Source: Aricia agestis (lineage: Eukaryota; Arthropoda; Insecta; Lepidoptera; Lycaenidae). Taken from it: 64,000 nt of DNA. The notes beneath the pieces are model-generated. The model had not been told where the DNA came from and did not search any database. It saw nothing but the letters and a program-made list of their open reading frames with translations. Position numbers and translations under genes: made by a program. The stretch spans positions 14,476,001 through 14,540,000 of the forward strand of contig NC_056428.1 of the NCBI RefSeq assembly GCF_905147365.1, given 5' to 3'. Shown piece by piece: positions 1 to 11,012 of the stretch. Numbering within the stretch: the stretch's first letter is position 1; each line of letters opens with the position of its first letter.

Positions 1-174
1 TTCCAATTTGACGAATACGCTCGTAGGTGGGTCTAGGATTGAGAGCTAGTTAGACTTTTGTTCCTTAATTGTAACATAATGTAACAATGTTACATTCTAG
101 CTCAATGTTCTAGAATAAATTCGGTAGGGGTTTCGTACTTAAGTCTAAATTATTAATTTTAAGATACGGAATCC

Positions 175-447
175 TACGGTAAGGATATTCTAGGACTTAC
201 TGAAAGAGGTAGAGAACTTCCCACCTCTTTCTTGAAAGAAGTAGAGCAAATTCCACCTCCTGAAAGAGGCAGAGCACTTTCTACCTCTTTCATGAAAGAA
301 GTCGAGCAACCGAACCAAGTGCTCTAATCCCGGTATACAGTGCTCGACTTCTTTTAGGAAAGAGGTGGAATGTGCTTTACTTCTTTCACGAAAAAGGTGG
401 AAAGTTCTCCTACCTCTTTTAGTAAGTGGTAGAATATACGTACCGTA
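175..447. mobile_element. Fold-back MITE of about 273 bp
   Basis: The segment begins TACGGTAAGGATATTC and ends GAATATACGTACCGTA. Both halves are made of a repeated unit of the type CCTCTTTC..GAAAGAAGT.GAGCA, twice on each arm in opposite orientation, so the whole segment can fold into one long imperfect hairpin. No protein is encoded; open frames through it only reflect the repeat. No clear target duplication was identified, so the family is unassigned. Confidence 0.7.
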
Positions 448-1779
448 ACTCAAGTATTAGGCGAAATTATTTGATATTATTATTATACAAGCCTAAAGTA
501 GTAAAGTAAAGTATGTGTACAACAAAATTTGTATTTCATATTCAAAATTAAGTTTAAGTTAAACGACAATAATTACGCTCAAAAGAATCACAGTCGAACA
601 TAATATTATATGAACCTCCTGCTTTTTTTTGGAAGTCGATGAAAACTTTAGCACGTCCAAATCATCATGATTCAGGTAACTCTAAATCATCAGGTGTAAT
701 GTACAAAGTCAACACGGGCCGGTCAAAGCGATGTTGATTTGGCGATAAACCATGTTGCTCGTCAACATACAATGTTTGATGATGATTGTTTGAGCTGTTT
801 AATTGAGCCTTCACAATTTAGTGCTGCACACAGAGAGATTCAATGATTACTTAACTTTAATTTAATGAAGATTTTTAATTAAACAAACAACATCAAAATG
901 AAGAATATAATATACTATGTAAAATAGATGTATAATCACTCACATACAGCACAACTACTAATAATAATATTTTCCTAGTTCTGACGTCACTCATTGTTAA
1001 ACTTGGGTATGTAATATTTCTTTACTCTAAATGAAGCAACTTTTCAAGTTGGGTGTGCGTTTGTAACTTTCAGGCAAACTCCCAAACAGATTCAAACTGA
1101 AACTGACTGCAGGTAGCGTAGACTTTAAAAAGAAAACTTCACGAAAATCCTTGTCGATAACTTAAAGTATTTTAGAAAACACATGCACATCTGAAAAAAA
1201 AAACTTTGTAAAAAAGTTTGAATTTAAGATATTTTGTGTGATACGATTGTGGCGTTAGTTTCGTAGATGTTAAAGGTGGTTTTGGCTTGAGGGTGAGGGT
1301 ATTTTTCCGTCGACATAGCAGAGATGCAGTTTTTGTAAGCTCTCGCCAACTTACATCATTCGTCTTCGTTGGGTGCATGGGAAAAGTTAGTGACGGATTG
1401 CACTTGCACTGTCTTGTAAGAAAATTGGTTACATACATTTTTGGCATGTTTTCAGCCTCCAATAGATTGTCGCATGTTTGAATTCAAATGTATGAATATA
1501 ACTTTATAAACATTTTATCTTACTTTGGACGAGAAAATCCTTAAGTATATAAAATAGTTTCTATGCCTGCAAATATGTATTTATGAAATTTAGTATGGAT
1601 GGGGCTTTTGAGGTAAACGATCTGTACATAATATACATGTGTTAGTTTTTCTTTCATAGTACTCCACTAAGTACTTACTCACAGCTGCCCATGCTTACAT
1701 TTTTGTATGAAAGAAAAAACCGTATCTCATAGAACCTGATATACACAAAACAAAGAGATACTACTTTTTTGAGATTAGT
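448..1779. other. No recognised gene or repeat
   Basis: AT-rich DNA. Short overlapping open frames near 1172-1481 lie on both strands of the same bases and show no family signature. Nothing else is supported here. Confidence 0.6.
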
Positions 1780-1906
1780 GTGGGCAAGGGCCTCAGCGCC
1801 ATACAAATGTTAAAAAAAGTAACTCTTAACGTAACGTCGCTACTCGCTACTTTCGCAGTGAACTCAATACGAGGGACACATTCCTAAAGTGTTATCACTT
1901 AGTTTT
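1780..1906 (-). mobile_element. Diverged half of the CAGTGAACTC fold-back MITE family
   Basis: The order gggcaagggcc, catacaaa, tactttcgcagtgaactc, gggacacat, cctaaagtgttatcactta matches one half of the intact copy at 49092-49375. It is a decayed, half-length copy. Confidence 0.55.
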
Positions 1907-1907
1907 T

Positions 1908-2397
1908 AACCGACTTCCAAAAAAACGAAGAGGTTATATGTTCGGCTGTGGATTTTTTTTTGTTTGTTCAATGATTACTCCGGCGTTTGTGAACCGATTT
2001 TCGAAATTTTGGTTTTGTTGTATTAGGTTTCACTTCAATTTGATACCATGTTAAAAAAAGTGGTGACCTGATGATGGGATCCATGAGTAATCGAGGGAAC
2101 TCCTCGAAATTTACATGGAAACATAATAAGGTGATTTTGGTTTATGTGAAGTGTACTAAGAATATGTGTCAGTTCCAAAAGTTTCAAATTTTCTGTCAGA
2201 GAACTGAAGATACCATAGACTTATAATATATATATATATATATCTGGTACCGACTTCAAAATGATGAAGATTGAGTACAGAAATAGTTGAGGTTTAGCCG
2301 AATTCGGAAAAAGGCACTATTAGATAGGAAAATTATTTAATCCTTTTAACTTCATATTATAAAAATGCTATTATTGTTTTTACCTTGGAAGTCGGTT
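1908..2397. mobile_element. Interspersed element with ACCGACTTCCAA / TTGGAAGTCGGT ends
   Basis: The 5' end AACCGACTTCCAA is the inverted complement of the 3' end TTGGAAGTCGGTT. The interior is AT-rich, contains a (TA)n run near 2225-2243 and has no coding capacity. A fragment of the same family recurs near 27667. Such ends are familiar from abundant lepidopteran repeats; the superfamily is not assigned. Confidence 0.6.
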
Positions 2398-2862
2398 TTA
2401 ATTTTTTGTTAAAAATAATAATATTACACCTTGTAGATGTTACAACAGCTGTAGTTGTTTTGAGTTCTTCTGAGTTAGTTCCAGATTGAGCCCTTAACAA
2501 ACGAAATGGGTCAAGTCGTCCCCGCCCGCAATTACTCGTATTTTAACGCCGTTTGACTTCGCACCTAGTCATTGTTCTGGTTTTATTTGTTGAGTTGCAC
2601 TAAATGTTGACTCAAAGAAACAATATAATAACAATAAATATCTTCTTAATAATAACAATATTTATTTCGTAGTCTAGGTCCTAACCTGCTTTCGTACCTA
2701 ATATTACAAATTCGGCTCTGGCTCTTTGTAAATTTAGTATGGGGTTACTTGTAGGAAAGGGCAAATAATACTTCTTGTGTCCTATTAAGTCCTTTTTCAA
2801 TTAAACGTTAAATTAAAAAATTTAGAAACAACCACTGATTAAAAAAATAAATAGATCAAACT
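2398..2862. other. No recognised feature
   Basis: AT-rich sequence with poly-A and poly-T stretches; nothing can be supported. Confidence 0.5.
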
Positions 2863-3043
2863 CAAATTTTTGGTACTGGGCCGGTTGATGAAGATGAACA
2901 TGCAATGTCAGCTTTCAAACAAAAAAACTAGATTAAAATCGGCCCACCCGCTTGGATGGTGCGATGCCACAGACAGACACACACACAGACAGACAGACAG
3001 ACACGTCAAGCTTATAACACCCCTCTTTTTTGTCGGGGGTTAA
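2863..3043. repeat. Interspersed repeat end with (CAGA)n and GTCGGGGGTTAAA
   Basis: Contains a short ACAGACAGACAC-type microsatellite followed by CTTATAACACCCCTCTTTT and GTCGGGGGTTAAA. I recognise this as the end of a common lepidopteran interspersed repeat. The other end of the element was not found. Confidence 0.45.
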
Positions 3044-3164
3044 AATATGCTCAGTCCTAGGTACAGTCCTATGAGCGTTTCCACGCAAAATCTACTTGAA
3101 GAAAGAAATAAACTAGGGTCCAATTTTCGTACCCCGCGGTGTGATTTATGGAAATCTCGCGACT

Positions 3165-3210
3165 CACCGCCCCGTCCTCCCCCCTCCCCCCCCCCCCCCC
3201 CCCCCCCCCA
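3165..3210 (+). repeat. C-rich tract with homopolymer run
   Basis: A CCTCC-type run passes into roughly 20 consecutive C residues. The proline-rich and glycine-rich open frames that cross it on either strand are products of the tract, not genes. Its length is likely unstable and poorly resolved by sequencing. Confidence 0.8.
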
Positions 3211-3310
3211 GTTGAGGGTAGTCAACAAAAATGGTAGTAGTCGTAGGAAACGAGGGTTTTCAGTTTCCACCAGACCTAAGCTATTTTTATGTGGAAACCA
3301 GCTTAATTTT

Positions 3311-3750
3311 TAGGGTCCCGTACCCAAAGGGTAAAAACGGGACCCCATTACTAACACTTCGATGTCTGTCTGTCCGTCTGTCTGTCTCCAGGCTGTAACT
3401 CAAGAACGGCCATAGCTAGAGAGTTTAAATTTTTAAAGATTGTGTATTTCTGTTCCCTCTATAACTCTATAACAACAAATACTAAAAACAAAATAAAATA
3501 AAAATCCAATGGGGCTCCCATACAACAAATGTGATTTTTTTGGCATTCTTTACTAGTAATCAATAATGGCAACTGCTAGGCACTTGAAATTTTTATTAAC
3601 TCCTTAGGTATAATATGTCTACTTTAATAATTAATAATACAATAAAAATTTAAGGGGCTGCCATACAAAATCACAATTTTTGACCTATTTTTCCTCTATA
3701 ACGGTTCGGAACCTTCGTGCGCGAGTCCGACTCGCACTTGGCCGATTATT
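3311..3750 (+). repeat. Abundant lepidopteran repeat, GGGTCCCGTACCC ... CGAGTCCGACTCGCAC
   Basis: Starts with a GGGTCCCGTACCC / GGGTAAAAACGGGACCC hairpin, then a (GTCT)n tract, AT-rich middle, and ends GCGAGTCCGACTCGCACTTG. A degraded relative of the end is seen at 5505-5560. This is a known high-copy lepidopteran sequence type; I do not assign it to a superfamily. Confidence 0.55.
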
Positions 3751-4047
3751 TTATTTATTTCTTCATTTACTTCAAGCATCTTGGCTTGGCTTGGAAGTAG
3801 TCGCTACATTTGCCTGACTTCAGAACAACGCATTACGCAGCTTTAGTAGAAAAGTAGTGTTAATAATATGTTATGGTAGATATTTTTTTTGTCACGGTAT
3901 TAGATGTGGTGAGGTGGAAATTACCCATCTCATGTGGCTCATGTAGTGGTCTAAACCTGTATTATCAAGATTATCATCAAATTATTTACATTTCTCAGTA
4001 GACACTGGTTCACAGTAGACGTATGAGATTTAGTCGTGTTATGTCAA

Positions 4048-4160
4048 CATGGCAACGCACCTGCTGCAGCTCTTCTAATGTTGCGAATGTCTATGGGCGA
4101 CGATAGTTGCTTTCCATTAGGTGACCCGTTTGCTCGTTTGCCCTCTTATTTTATTTAAAA
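4048..4160 (+). mobile_element. Bm1-like SINE/LINE 3' tail
   Basis: Reads GGCAACGCACCTGC ... TGCGAATGTCTATGGGCGAC ... AGGTGACCCGTTTGCTCG and then a poly-A run. It matches a second copy at 16812-16915 in order and orientation and resembles the 3' part of Bm1-type lepidopteran retroposons. Confidence 0.6.
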
Positions 4161-4442
4161 AAAAACCAGCAGCCGAAAGATAACTCCAGGAAATAACACA
4201 GGTAATTTTGCATAAGAATCAATTTCTCTGATTACACATTTTTCAAAGAACATTGGTGTGATGATGATGATGTAAGTGATACGAGTATGTCATAGTAACC
4301 TTGTCCCGACCTGCACCAACGTCTGAGACCGGTCGCCGTTAGTAACACTATTCACACCATACTATTCAATGTAAGAAGATAGTGAATCGTTAATGCAATC
4401 ACCAATACATATTGGCCAAATTCATAAGGGTATAGGGACACA

Positions 4443-4560
4443 CTGCCGCACTCAGAGACGAACATTAATAAAATTGTAATTAAAAGAAAATTTTGATATA
4501 AGCCCTATGCATTATCTGTCAAAAATCTTCATTAAATTGAAGGCGGTAATAGTGCGGCAG
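4443..4560. mobile_element. Small MITE with CTGCCGCACT / AGTGCGGCAG ends
   Basis: CACTGCCGCACT at the left is inverted as AGTGCGGCAGT at the right; the interior is AT-rich without coding potential. The target duplication was not resolved. Confidence 0.5.
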
Positions 4561-5342
4561 TTAATGACCAATTTTGATATTTATCAGATCTCTGACTTTT
4601 AATGATTTCTTCACAAAATAAGTAACTTCTTCTTAAGAAATTTTAAGTAGGCACTTGCTACTCCTCCACTACTGCTTCGCATTCCATCTCCACTCTATTG
4701 AAATACAGAATGTTGTAGGAGAAAGCTCAGGTACAAAGATATAGTCAACCTCATGAGTCCCCTTAATCCTCGTAGAGCGAACGTATGAAAATTGTTCAGG
4801 ATCAGTCTGAGAACAGAATTTATGGTGCAGAGGACTGCACCGAACTTCAAAAGATGAAATCAGTGAACTATAAGCTGAAACTAACCTAAGGCCTTGAAAT
4901 TGTTGCGAAATCGGAGACAGCGGTCTATCTTTACTTTTCTTCTTATATAAGGCCTCTGTATCGAGTTATTTGCAAACAATTGCAAAGAATTCGAGACAGA
5001 TTCTTGATTCTTCTACAAAAAAAAAAACAGTACGACTTATAGTCGCACCGTGAATGGCAGCCTGTTCTATAATAACCTGTATCTACTGATTTGTTTTGAA
5101 TATTTCCATGTCTATATTATCTGAAGTGTATTTTGTATTTCAATGAAACTTTTGCATCTGAAAAATCTATTCTTTTTTACTGACTCCATGTAAGTTATTT
5201 AGCTTACTAACAGCCAACGTGAGTCGATCATGATTTTTTTTTCTATTATTCTAGTTTCAAGTTTCAACTATTCGTTCATAAGCTATCATGTTACAATTCT
5301 CATCTCATTGTAATACTCAAATTATAATGAACTTCTTAACAT
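4561..5342. other. No recognised feature
   Basis: AT-rich, no long open frame and no repeat that I can place. Confidence 0.5.
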
Positions 5343-5606
5343 GGGCGTATATAAGGGTGTCCTGGGGGTCCGGACCCCCCCATTACTATCCATCTTACTT
5401 GTCCAATTTCGAAAATAATATAATATGTACCTCGCCGATTAAAATCAGTGCGGTACATGTATAAATTTTTTTTTTTGATTTCCTAAGCACGTTGCCTAAT
5501 TTATTTGCTGCTGCGGAAGCCTTCATGGGCGATTCCAACTCGCACTTAGCCGCTTTTTTACGTTAGGGACCCCCCCCCCTTATCAAAGCTATATATACGC
5601 CCGTGC
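5343..5606. mobile_element. MITE with GGGCGTATATA terminal inverted repeats
   Basis: Left end GGGCGTATATAAGGGTG and right end ATATATACGCCCG are inverted, with a second inverted GGGTCC/GGACCC block inside. The interior contains a decayed copy of the GAGTCCGACTCGCAC repeat end. Non-coding. Confidence 0.55.
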
Positions 5607-6228
5607 TTCTTAAGATTTTTGAACTTTGAGCATTAAGACTATTGTCACAATGTTCGTCTTAAGATCAGAGTACATGCATCAAATCAGAAAGATTGATATC
5701 TTTCTGATTATGATTAATCGCCTCGAGCCGTTCAGAATTATTTGTATGAAATTCTCTACTTACGTATATCTTTCCGAGTTGGTATATGTGATGTGACCAT
5801 TATTGGGACTCTAGATACGTCATAACTCAAATTAATTCCTAACATGATAAGATTATTTCATTGATTTTAAAGCGATTATCATTATTAAATATAATTTAAA
5901 TACTCAAGCTGACCGAAACACGCGGAAGGCATATCCTTGACCTTCGCAGTTCATTACCAAGGCCCGGTGAATGTTGTACCAGACCCGCTCCTTGCATAAA
6001 CTGCATTCATTATACTGATTTATAACAAGCTAAGTTATCACCTGAATATTAGTTATCCCATCTATTGATGAGAATTAAGATATGTATCCCTCAACATGTA
6101 ATCTACTGGGCATTGACAATGCCCCAGCAAATATAAATTGAAAATAATACTTAAGATATTATCTATAAAGCAGATTTTATTTTGGAAACATGAACAGTGG
6201 CCACACTTCTAGAAATAACAGCAAGGTA
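5607..6228. other. No recognised feature
   Basis: AT-rich intergenic sequence; nothing supported. Confidence 0.5.
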
Positions 6229-6271
6229 GCTTTACCTCAGACTAGGTATTATACCTAGTCTGAGGTAAAGC
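6229..6271. repeat. Perfect 43 bp palindrome
   Basis: Two perfectly complementary 21-base arms (6229-6249 and 6251-6271) separated by a single T at 6250; each arm contains ACCTCAGACTAGGT or its complement. As DNA it can form a cruciform, as RNA an almost loop-less hairpin. It has no TIR-like termini and no visible element around it. Confidence 0.95.
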
Positions 6272-6284
6272 AAATCATTTAAAG

Positions 6285-6420
6285 GTATGTCTATGTATAG
6301 TGTATACCCATACAATGTGTAACAAAATTAAGCGATAATACTTTAGGGTGAGTATATGTCCCTTATAATATAGTTCACTATGAAAGTAGCAGTGCTGACA
6401 GAGCAAAATTTTGTGTGTGT
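6285..6420 (+). mobile_element. Half copy of the CAGTGAACTC fold-back MITE family
   Basis: ACAATGTGTAACAAAATTAAG, CGATAATACTTTAGGGTG, AGTTCACTATGAAAGTAGCA and GTGCTGACAGAGCAAAATTT follow the order of the first half of the element at 49092-49375. The second half is absent. Confidence 0.6.
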
Positions 6421-6439
6421 GTATGGGCAATGTATGGGC

Positions 6440-6480
6440 AAGCCCCAAGGCTCCGCGGAGCACACTTTGAGAGTGGTTGT
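6440..6480. mobile_element. hAT-type terminal fragment
   Basis: GCTCCGCGGAGCACACTTTG followed by AGAGTGG matches the right terminus of the hAT MITE at 29228-29435. Only this end is present. Confidence 0.45.
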
Positions 6481-7350
6481 CGTATGAGTGTAATCGCACA
6501 TAGTGGATTGTGCTAGTACAATACTGACGTCAGGTGCTAGTGGTCTGCATTCCTGTTTACCGATACTGATATTGATACTAAAGTTAAGTTCACACGGCAC
6601 AATCCTGCACGTTTTTTGCAGCATACGTTATAGTTGGGGAGGTAAAGAGGGGATTTCGGGAGTAGCTTGAGCGTGTCAGATTAAGCTTGCATAGGCTTCC
6701 GACATGTGTCTAGTTATCATGGTATAGAAATCAGATTTCTCACGTGGTGGGTAAAAATATATTTTTTTAAATATTGAAATATCGTCGGATCTGTCAGATT
6801 AAGATAGGCGATGTTTAGTATACCCCAAAGAAGCTTCCATATAAAGCACTGACGATTCAAAGGTTATTTAAGCCTGTAGGGAAATTTTAAAATATAAAAA
6901 AATAAAGCTTCATATTTTCTTAACTAAGCTTCGCAGATATTTTATTTTGCTCTAAACTAAATGATTTAGTCCTTGTTGTCTAAAATATATTTATAATTTA
7001 AGTACCTAAATAAGCAATTTTCTGAATATATTTTCTTTTTCAAAACTTTAAAATCGCTGCAGTTTCTGAACCCACCGCTAAAATAAAAAAAACTATCTTT
7101 TTATTTTTTTATCAGCTTTACCTAATATACAAAACCTACTAGGTCTCCATGACGCTCGAGTGACTACAAAAATAGCACCCTCCCCTCCTCTACTATTATA
7201 GTGGCGCATACAATATAAATTATGACATTAATGACACAACAAATTGTGCAGTATATTGAGTACAATCGACGTATCACCACTATTAATATATATCACGTGC
7301 ATAAAGCTTAAGCCAAACCTACGCGAACAGGCGTCTGCAAAGCGGAGCGT
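6481..7350. other. No recognised feature
   Basis: AT-rich sequence with no supportable gene. Confidence 0.5.
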
Positions 7351-7425
7351 CAAGTCAAATGTGTTTTTTGTATACAAAACACACATTTGAAAACTTGATG
7401 ATATAAAGTTAATATACCTAGCGGA
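7351..7425. repeat. Imperfect hairpin plus shared ATAAAGTTAATATACCTAGC motif
   Basis: TCAAGTCAAATGTG and its near-complement CACATTTGAAAACTTGA flank a GTATAC centre (7351-7400). It is followed by ATAAAGTTAATATACCTAGC, which recurs inverted at 9394-9418 and in the hairpin at 16375-16430, indicating a small repeat family. Confidence 0.5.
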
Positions 7426-7689
7426 ATATGAAGATGAAGATGAGCATGATTGAACATAAATTCTATGAGATTAAATTGTCAACGTGCGGCACGTGCCGAC
7501 TGGACGTCAAAAAGACAGTGCTGCTGTCATGTATCACACGTCTCTTTTTAAAAGCTTTTATTTAACTTGCTCTGTATGTATGTAAGTATGTATGTTCGGG
7601 TGAAATCTTGGAACTCAATTTTGAAGCAGATATATTTAACCGATTGAGCTGAAATTTTGCATACACGTTTAGTTTGGATGACAATACAC

Positions 7690-8445
7690 GATATGGTATG
7701 TGGCATCACTCTAATTCCAATATGGCCGACAATCCAAGATGGCGAAATAGTTATTTTCAATGCAGTTCTACAATATGGATATTAAATGAAAGGGCTTTTT
7801 GAGAGTAACTCGAAAACGAATGTAATGTCATTTTACATCCAATATGGCGGCACATCTAAGATACGGGAATAGTTATTTTTAATGCACTTTTGCAATATGG
7901 TTATCAAATGAAAGGGCTCATTGAGAATAACTCGAAAACGAATGTAATGTCATTCTACATAGGTTCAATATGGACGCTCATCCAAGATGGCGAAATAATT
8001 ACTGTTTTTATGCAGTCGTACAATATGGATACTAAATGAAAGGGCTTTTTGAGAGTAACTCGAAAACGAATGTAATTTCATTCTACATCCAACATGGCGG
8101 CTCATCCAAGATAGGGGAATAGTTATTTTTAATGCACTTCTGCAATATGGGTATCAAATGAAAGGGCTCACTGAAAGTAACTCGAAAACGAATATTATAA
8201 TGTCATTCTACATCCAATATGGCGGCTCATCCAAAATACGGGAACAGCTGTTATATTTTATGCACTTCTGTAATATTATGGGTATCAAATTAAAGGGCTT
8301 ATGGAGAGTAACTCGGAAACGAATGTAATGTTATTCTATATCAAATATGGCAGCTTAGCCAAGATAGGGGAATAGTTATTTTAAAGCACTTCTGCAATAT
8401 GGGTATCAAATAAAAGGGCTCATTGAGAGTAAATTGAAAAGTAAT
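7690..8445. repeat. Tandem array, about six units of 122-130 bp
   Basis: The phrases CAATATGGCGG..CATCCAAGAT, AATAGTTATTTTTAATGCAC and ATGAAAGGGCT..TGAGAGTAACTCGAAAACG recur about every 122-130 bases. Units differ by substitutions and small indels, so the array is not recent. A lead-in at 7560-7690 (GTATGTATG repeat and a GCTGAAATTTTGCATAC phrase) appears to belong to the same interspersed element. Confidence 0.8.
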
Positions 8446-8447
8446 AG

Positions 8448-8660
8448 TCAAGTCGTGTCGTGTCGTGTCGTGTCGTGTCGTGTCGTCTCGTGTCGTGTCG
8501 TGTCGTGTAGTGTCGTGTCGTGTAGTGTCGTGTCGTTTCGTGTCGTATCGTGACGTGTCGTGTCGTGACGTGTCGTGTCGTGTCGTATAGTGTCGTGACG
8601 TGAAGGTATGTGTCGTAATTTTACGTGACGTCACGTGAGTCGCGACGTGACGTGAAATAA
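8448..8660. repeat. TGTCG pentanucleotide satellite
   Basis: More than thirty TGTCG units with occasional TGTAG, TGACG and TATCG variants, fading into CGTGACGTCACGTGA-type sequence. It directly follows the 122-130 bp array. The long histidine/aspartate/threonine-rich frame on the minus strand is only translated satellite. Confidence 0.95.
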
Positions 8661-8930
8661 CGTGACATGACTTCAAGTCAAATCCAGCTGGGTTTCAGAA
8701 AATGCCCGGTTGAAGCCGGTCACTTTTGTTAAACGAAATTTAACTTTTTAGTCATGCAGAAATAAACGGAATAGAACAACTCGCTAAATATAGATTTTTC
8801 ACTAGTCAAAGTCGAGTACGATTTCTTAAGGACTTAAGTTGATCAGATTTTAACAAATTCTTGAAACAAAACAAATTATGTACTATCAAACAGACTAAGA
8901 AGTCTAGCCAGAGATAACTAAAAAACAAAG

Positions 8931-9340
8931 AATAAATTATAAACAAAAAACTTTTTGAAAAAAGCTTTTATTTAAATAGTCTAAAAAGAATAAAATAAAT
9001 TTCTCTTTAAAAATTTTAACTTTTATGTTAAAATCCTCAATGTATTATACAATTTGCATGATAATAAAAGCTTGTCGCGCGATTTGTAAATAAACTATAT
9101 TATGTAGTACCAATATGACTGAGCAAATTGATATTATATTTTAATTTTAATAAATTGATCAAGTACCAGCTGATAGATTGTTAAGTCTCGCGCGACAAGC
9201 TTTTATTATCATGCAAATTGTATAATACATTGAGGATTTTAACATAAAAGTTAAAATTTTTAAGGACAAATTTATTTTATTCTTTTTAGACTATTTAAAT
9301 AAAAGCTTTTTTTCAAAAAGTTTTTTGTTTATAATTTATT
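8931..9340. mobile_element. 410 bp fold-back element with about 150 bp arms
   Basis: The left arm (8931-9082) and right arm (9188-9340) are inverted copies with few differences: AATAAATTATAAAC and GTTTATAATTTATT at the outer ends, GCTTGTCGCGCGA and TCGCGCGACAAGC at the inner ends. The spacer is about 105 bases and AT-rich. No coding capacity and no obvious target duplication. Loop-spanning inverted repeats of this length are typical of fold-back MITEs. Confidence 0.9.
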
Positions 9341-9718
9341 ACCACGCAGTGTTACTGATAGTGATATCTCTCTTGCTCAGGCCTTTGATTCTCTATTCCG
9401 CTAGGTATATTAACTTTATGGTCACGTGTGAATGGTTCTATATATACATTGTATGCGCCACTGTTTATTCTTTAAGACGTAGGTATACTGCAAAAAAACG
9501 TGCAGGAAACCTGCAGGGTAATGCCGTGCATACCTAACTTCAGGCAAATGCTGGCCAAACACGTAATTTTGCCTGTACATTTGGATCTGGGTACCTACAG
9601 ATTAACTAAAAATCGAGACACTCATAGTCTCTATGAAATAAGACCTGGCTAGAACGCTTATTTCCACGGTCCACCGAAATTGCCTATGGTACAAATAGGA
9701 CAACTGTTTCCTTCCTTG
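9341..9718. other. Unassigned sequence with one shared MITE motif
   Basis: Contains TTCCGCTAGGTATATTAACT at 9396-9415, the inverted copy of the motif at 7401-7425. Nothing else can be supported. Confidence 0.45.
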
Positions 9719-9886
9719 TTGTGTCTGTCTGCTACTTCTTCACGCTTAAACGGCTTAACCGATTCAGAAGACATCTGGTATTGGAGATATTTCGAGAGAC
9801 GAGCAAAGATTTGGATTTTGGTTGTGGAAAAATATATGGTTTACGCGTGATAACTAAGTTTCGGCGGAGTTACGGGCGTCATCTAG
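9719..9886 (+). mobile_element. Small Helitron, family B, 3' end
   Basis: Begins in TGTGTCTGTCTG, then CACGCTTAAACGGCTTAACC, and ends GTTACGGGCGTCATCTAG followed by T. CTAG at 9883-9886 with a T flank is the Helitron CTRR^T 3' terminus, and the GC-rich segment just before it corresponds to the terminal hairpin seen in other family B copies. Non-autonomous, no Rep/Hel coding. Confidence 0.65.
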
Positions 9887-10065
9887 TTTCTTATATTATA
9901 ATAAGTGTATACTAACATTCATAGCCGAGTATCATTATCAACCGCGTTTCCTCACTATACAAAACCAACCACCGGACAGGTTAACGAATATTCAAATCAT
10001 TTACATCCCAATATCTCGTAGGTCATGACTTGGGACTGATACAACCCAAAATAAACCATCGCTTT

Positions 10066-10300
10066 TAAATTATAGAGTCCTTTTTACATCGTCCTCCTCT
10101 GCCAGGACCTTTAGGGTAGATGAATGCCGAAACTCAACTCTATTTTATAAATGTTACGGTTGGTTTTGCATCGTGTTCCTCTGCCAGGATACTGAGGATG
10201 GATGAGCACCTGAATTCGACTCTATGTGGTATAAGTTAAGGTTGGGTTTTCATCGTAGTCCTCTGTCAGGACGAGGGTGGACAAAGCGGTCTGACCGGTT
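10066..10300. repeat. Tandem repeat, about 3 units of 90 bp
   Basis: TTACATCGTCCTCCTCTGCC, TTGCATCGTGTTCCTCTGCC and TTTCATCGTAGTCCTCTGTC start successive units; each continues with CAGGA, GATGA and CGACTCTAT-like blocks. Units are diverged. Confidence 0.7.
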
Positions 10301-10359
10301 GCCCGCGACCGAACAACCCGCGAGGATCGAATCTAATCGAGCTTTTGTACAATTTAAAA

Positions 10360-10510
10360 CCGAACCTGGACCTTTAGACACGTTGTATTCACCAATATGA
10401 CATAGGACAAGAAAACGCCCTAACCTGGGCCTTTATTATCTACGGTTGCATTTAACAATTTCACATTAATAAATATAGTAACCAAACCTGGGCCTTTAGT
10501 CAGTTGGCAT
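10360..10510. repeat. Short diverged tandem repeat around CCTGGGCCTTTA
   Basis: CCTGGACCTTTAGA, CCTGGGCCTTTATT and CCTGGGCCTTTAGT occur at intervals of about 50-60 bases with AT-rich spacers. Low copy and diverged. Confidence 0.5.
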
Positions 10511-10639
10511 TAAATAATAATTATTATATTCCTACTATCTTAGCATAAAACAGGTTATGGGATTTCATATTATCTTCAGAAAAGCAACACTCTGCAGTGA
10601 ATCAACCGTACAAATTCTAAAACGAAATTATTTAAAAGT

Positions 10640-10845
10640 ACTAAATGACGCCCGCAACTCCGTTGCGCCAAAATTGGTTTATCGCGAGGGAACCGTAACT
10701 TTTTCCGGGATAAAAACTATCCTATGTCCTTTCCCGGAACTCAAAGTATCTCCATGCCAATTTTCAGCAAAATCGGTTCAGCAGTTTAAGCATAAAGTGA
10801 TAACAGACAGACAGACAGATAGATGGACGGACATTCTTATCTAAT
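10640..10845 (-). mobile_element. Helitron family B, minus strand
   Basis: On the minus strand the 3' part reads GGCGCAACGGAGTTGCGGGC then GTCATTTAG, a hairpin (GCAAC-GGA-GTTGC) followed by a mutated CTAG terminus. The other end carries (CAGA)n with CATAAAGTGATAACAGAC. The LINE to its right is inserted in or beside its 5' end; the missing end appears at 14426-14465. No coding sequence. Confidence 0.65.
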
Positions 10846-11012
10846 TTTTATAAAAGACGAATAGCCAGGTTGCTATTTAACTTTTTAGATTTTAAACAAG
10901 CCAAGTGTTTGGCTTCAGAGACTACTGCTTCTATTGAGCAGAATTATACTAGTCATAATATTAACGAATTGGAATATGTTCCAAATATTTATTTAAATTA
11001 GATAATAAGACA

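Noticed and set aside
3040..3313. Proline-rich or glycine-rich small protein
   Set aside because: Both frames derive from a C homopolymer and flanking repeat.
7690..8445. CRISPR array
   Set aside because: Units are whole 122-130 bp tandem repeats that drift together; there are no conserved short repeats with unique spacers, and the genome is eukaryotic.
8341..8676. 111-codon His/Asp/Thr-rich minus-strand gene
   Set aside because: It is the TGTCG satellite translated; no stable protein family.
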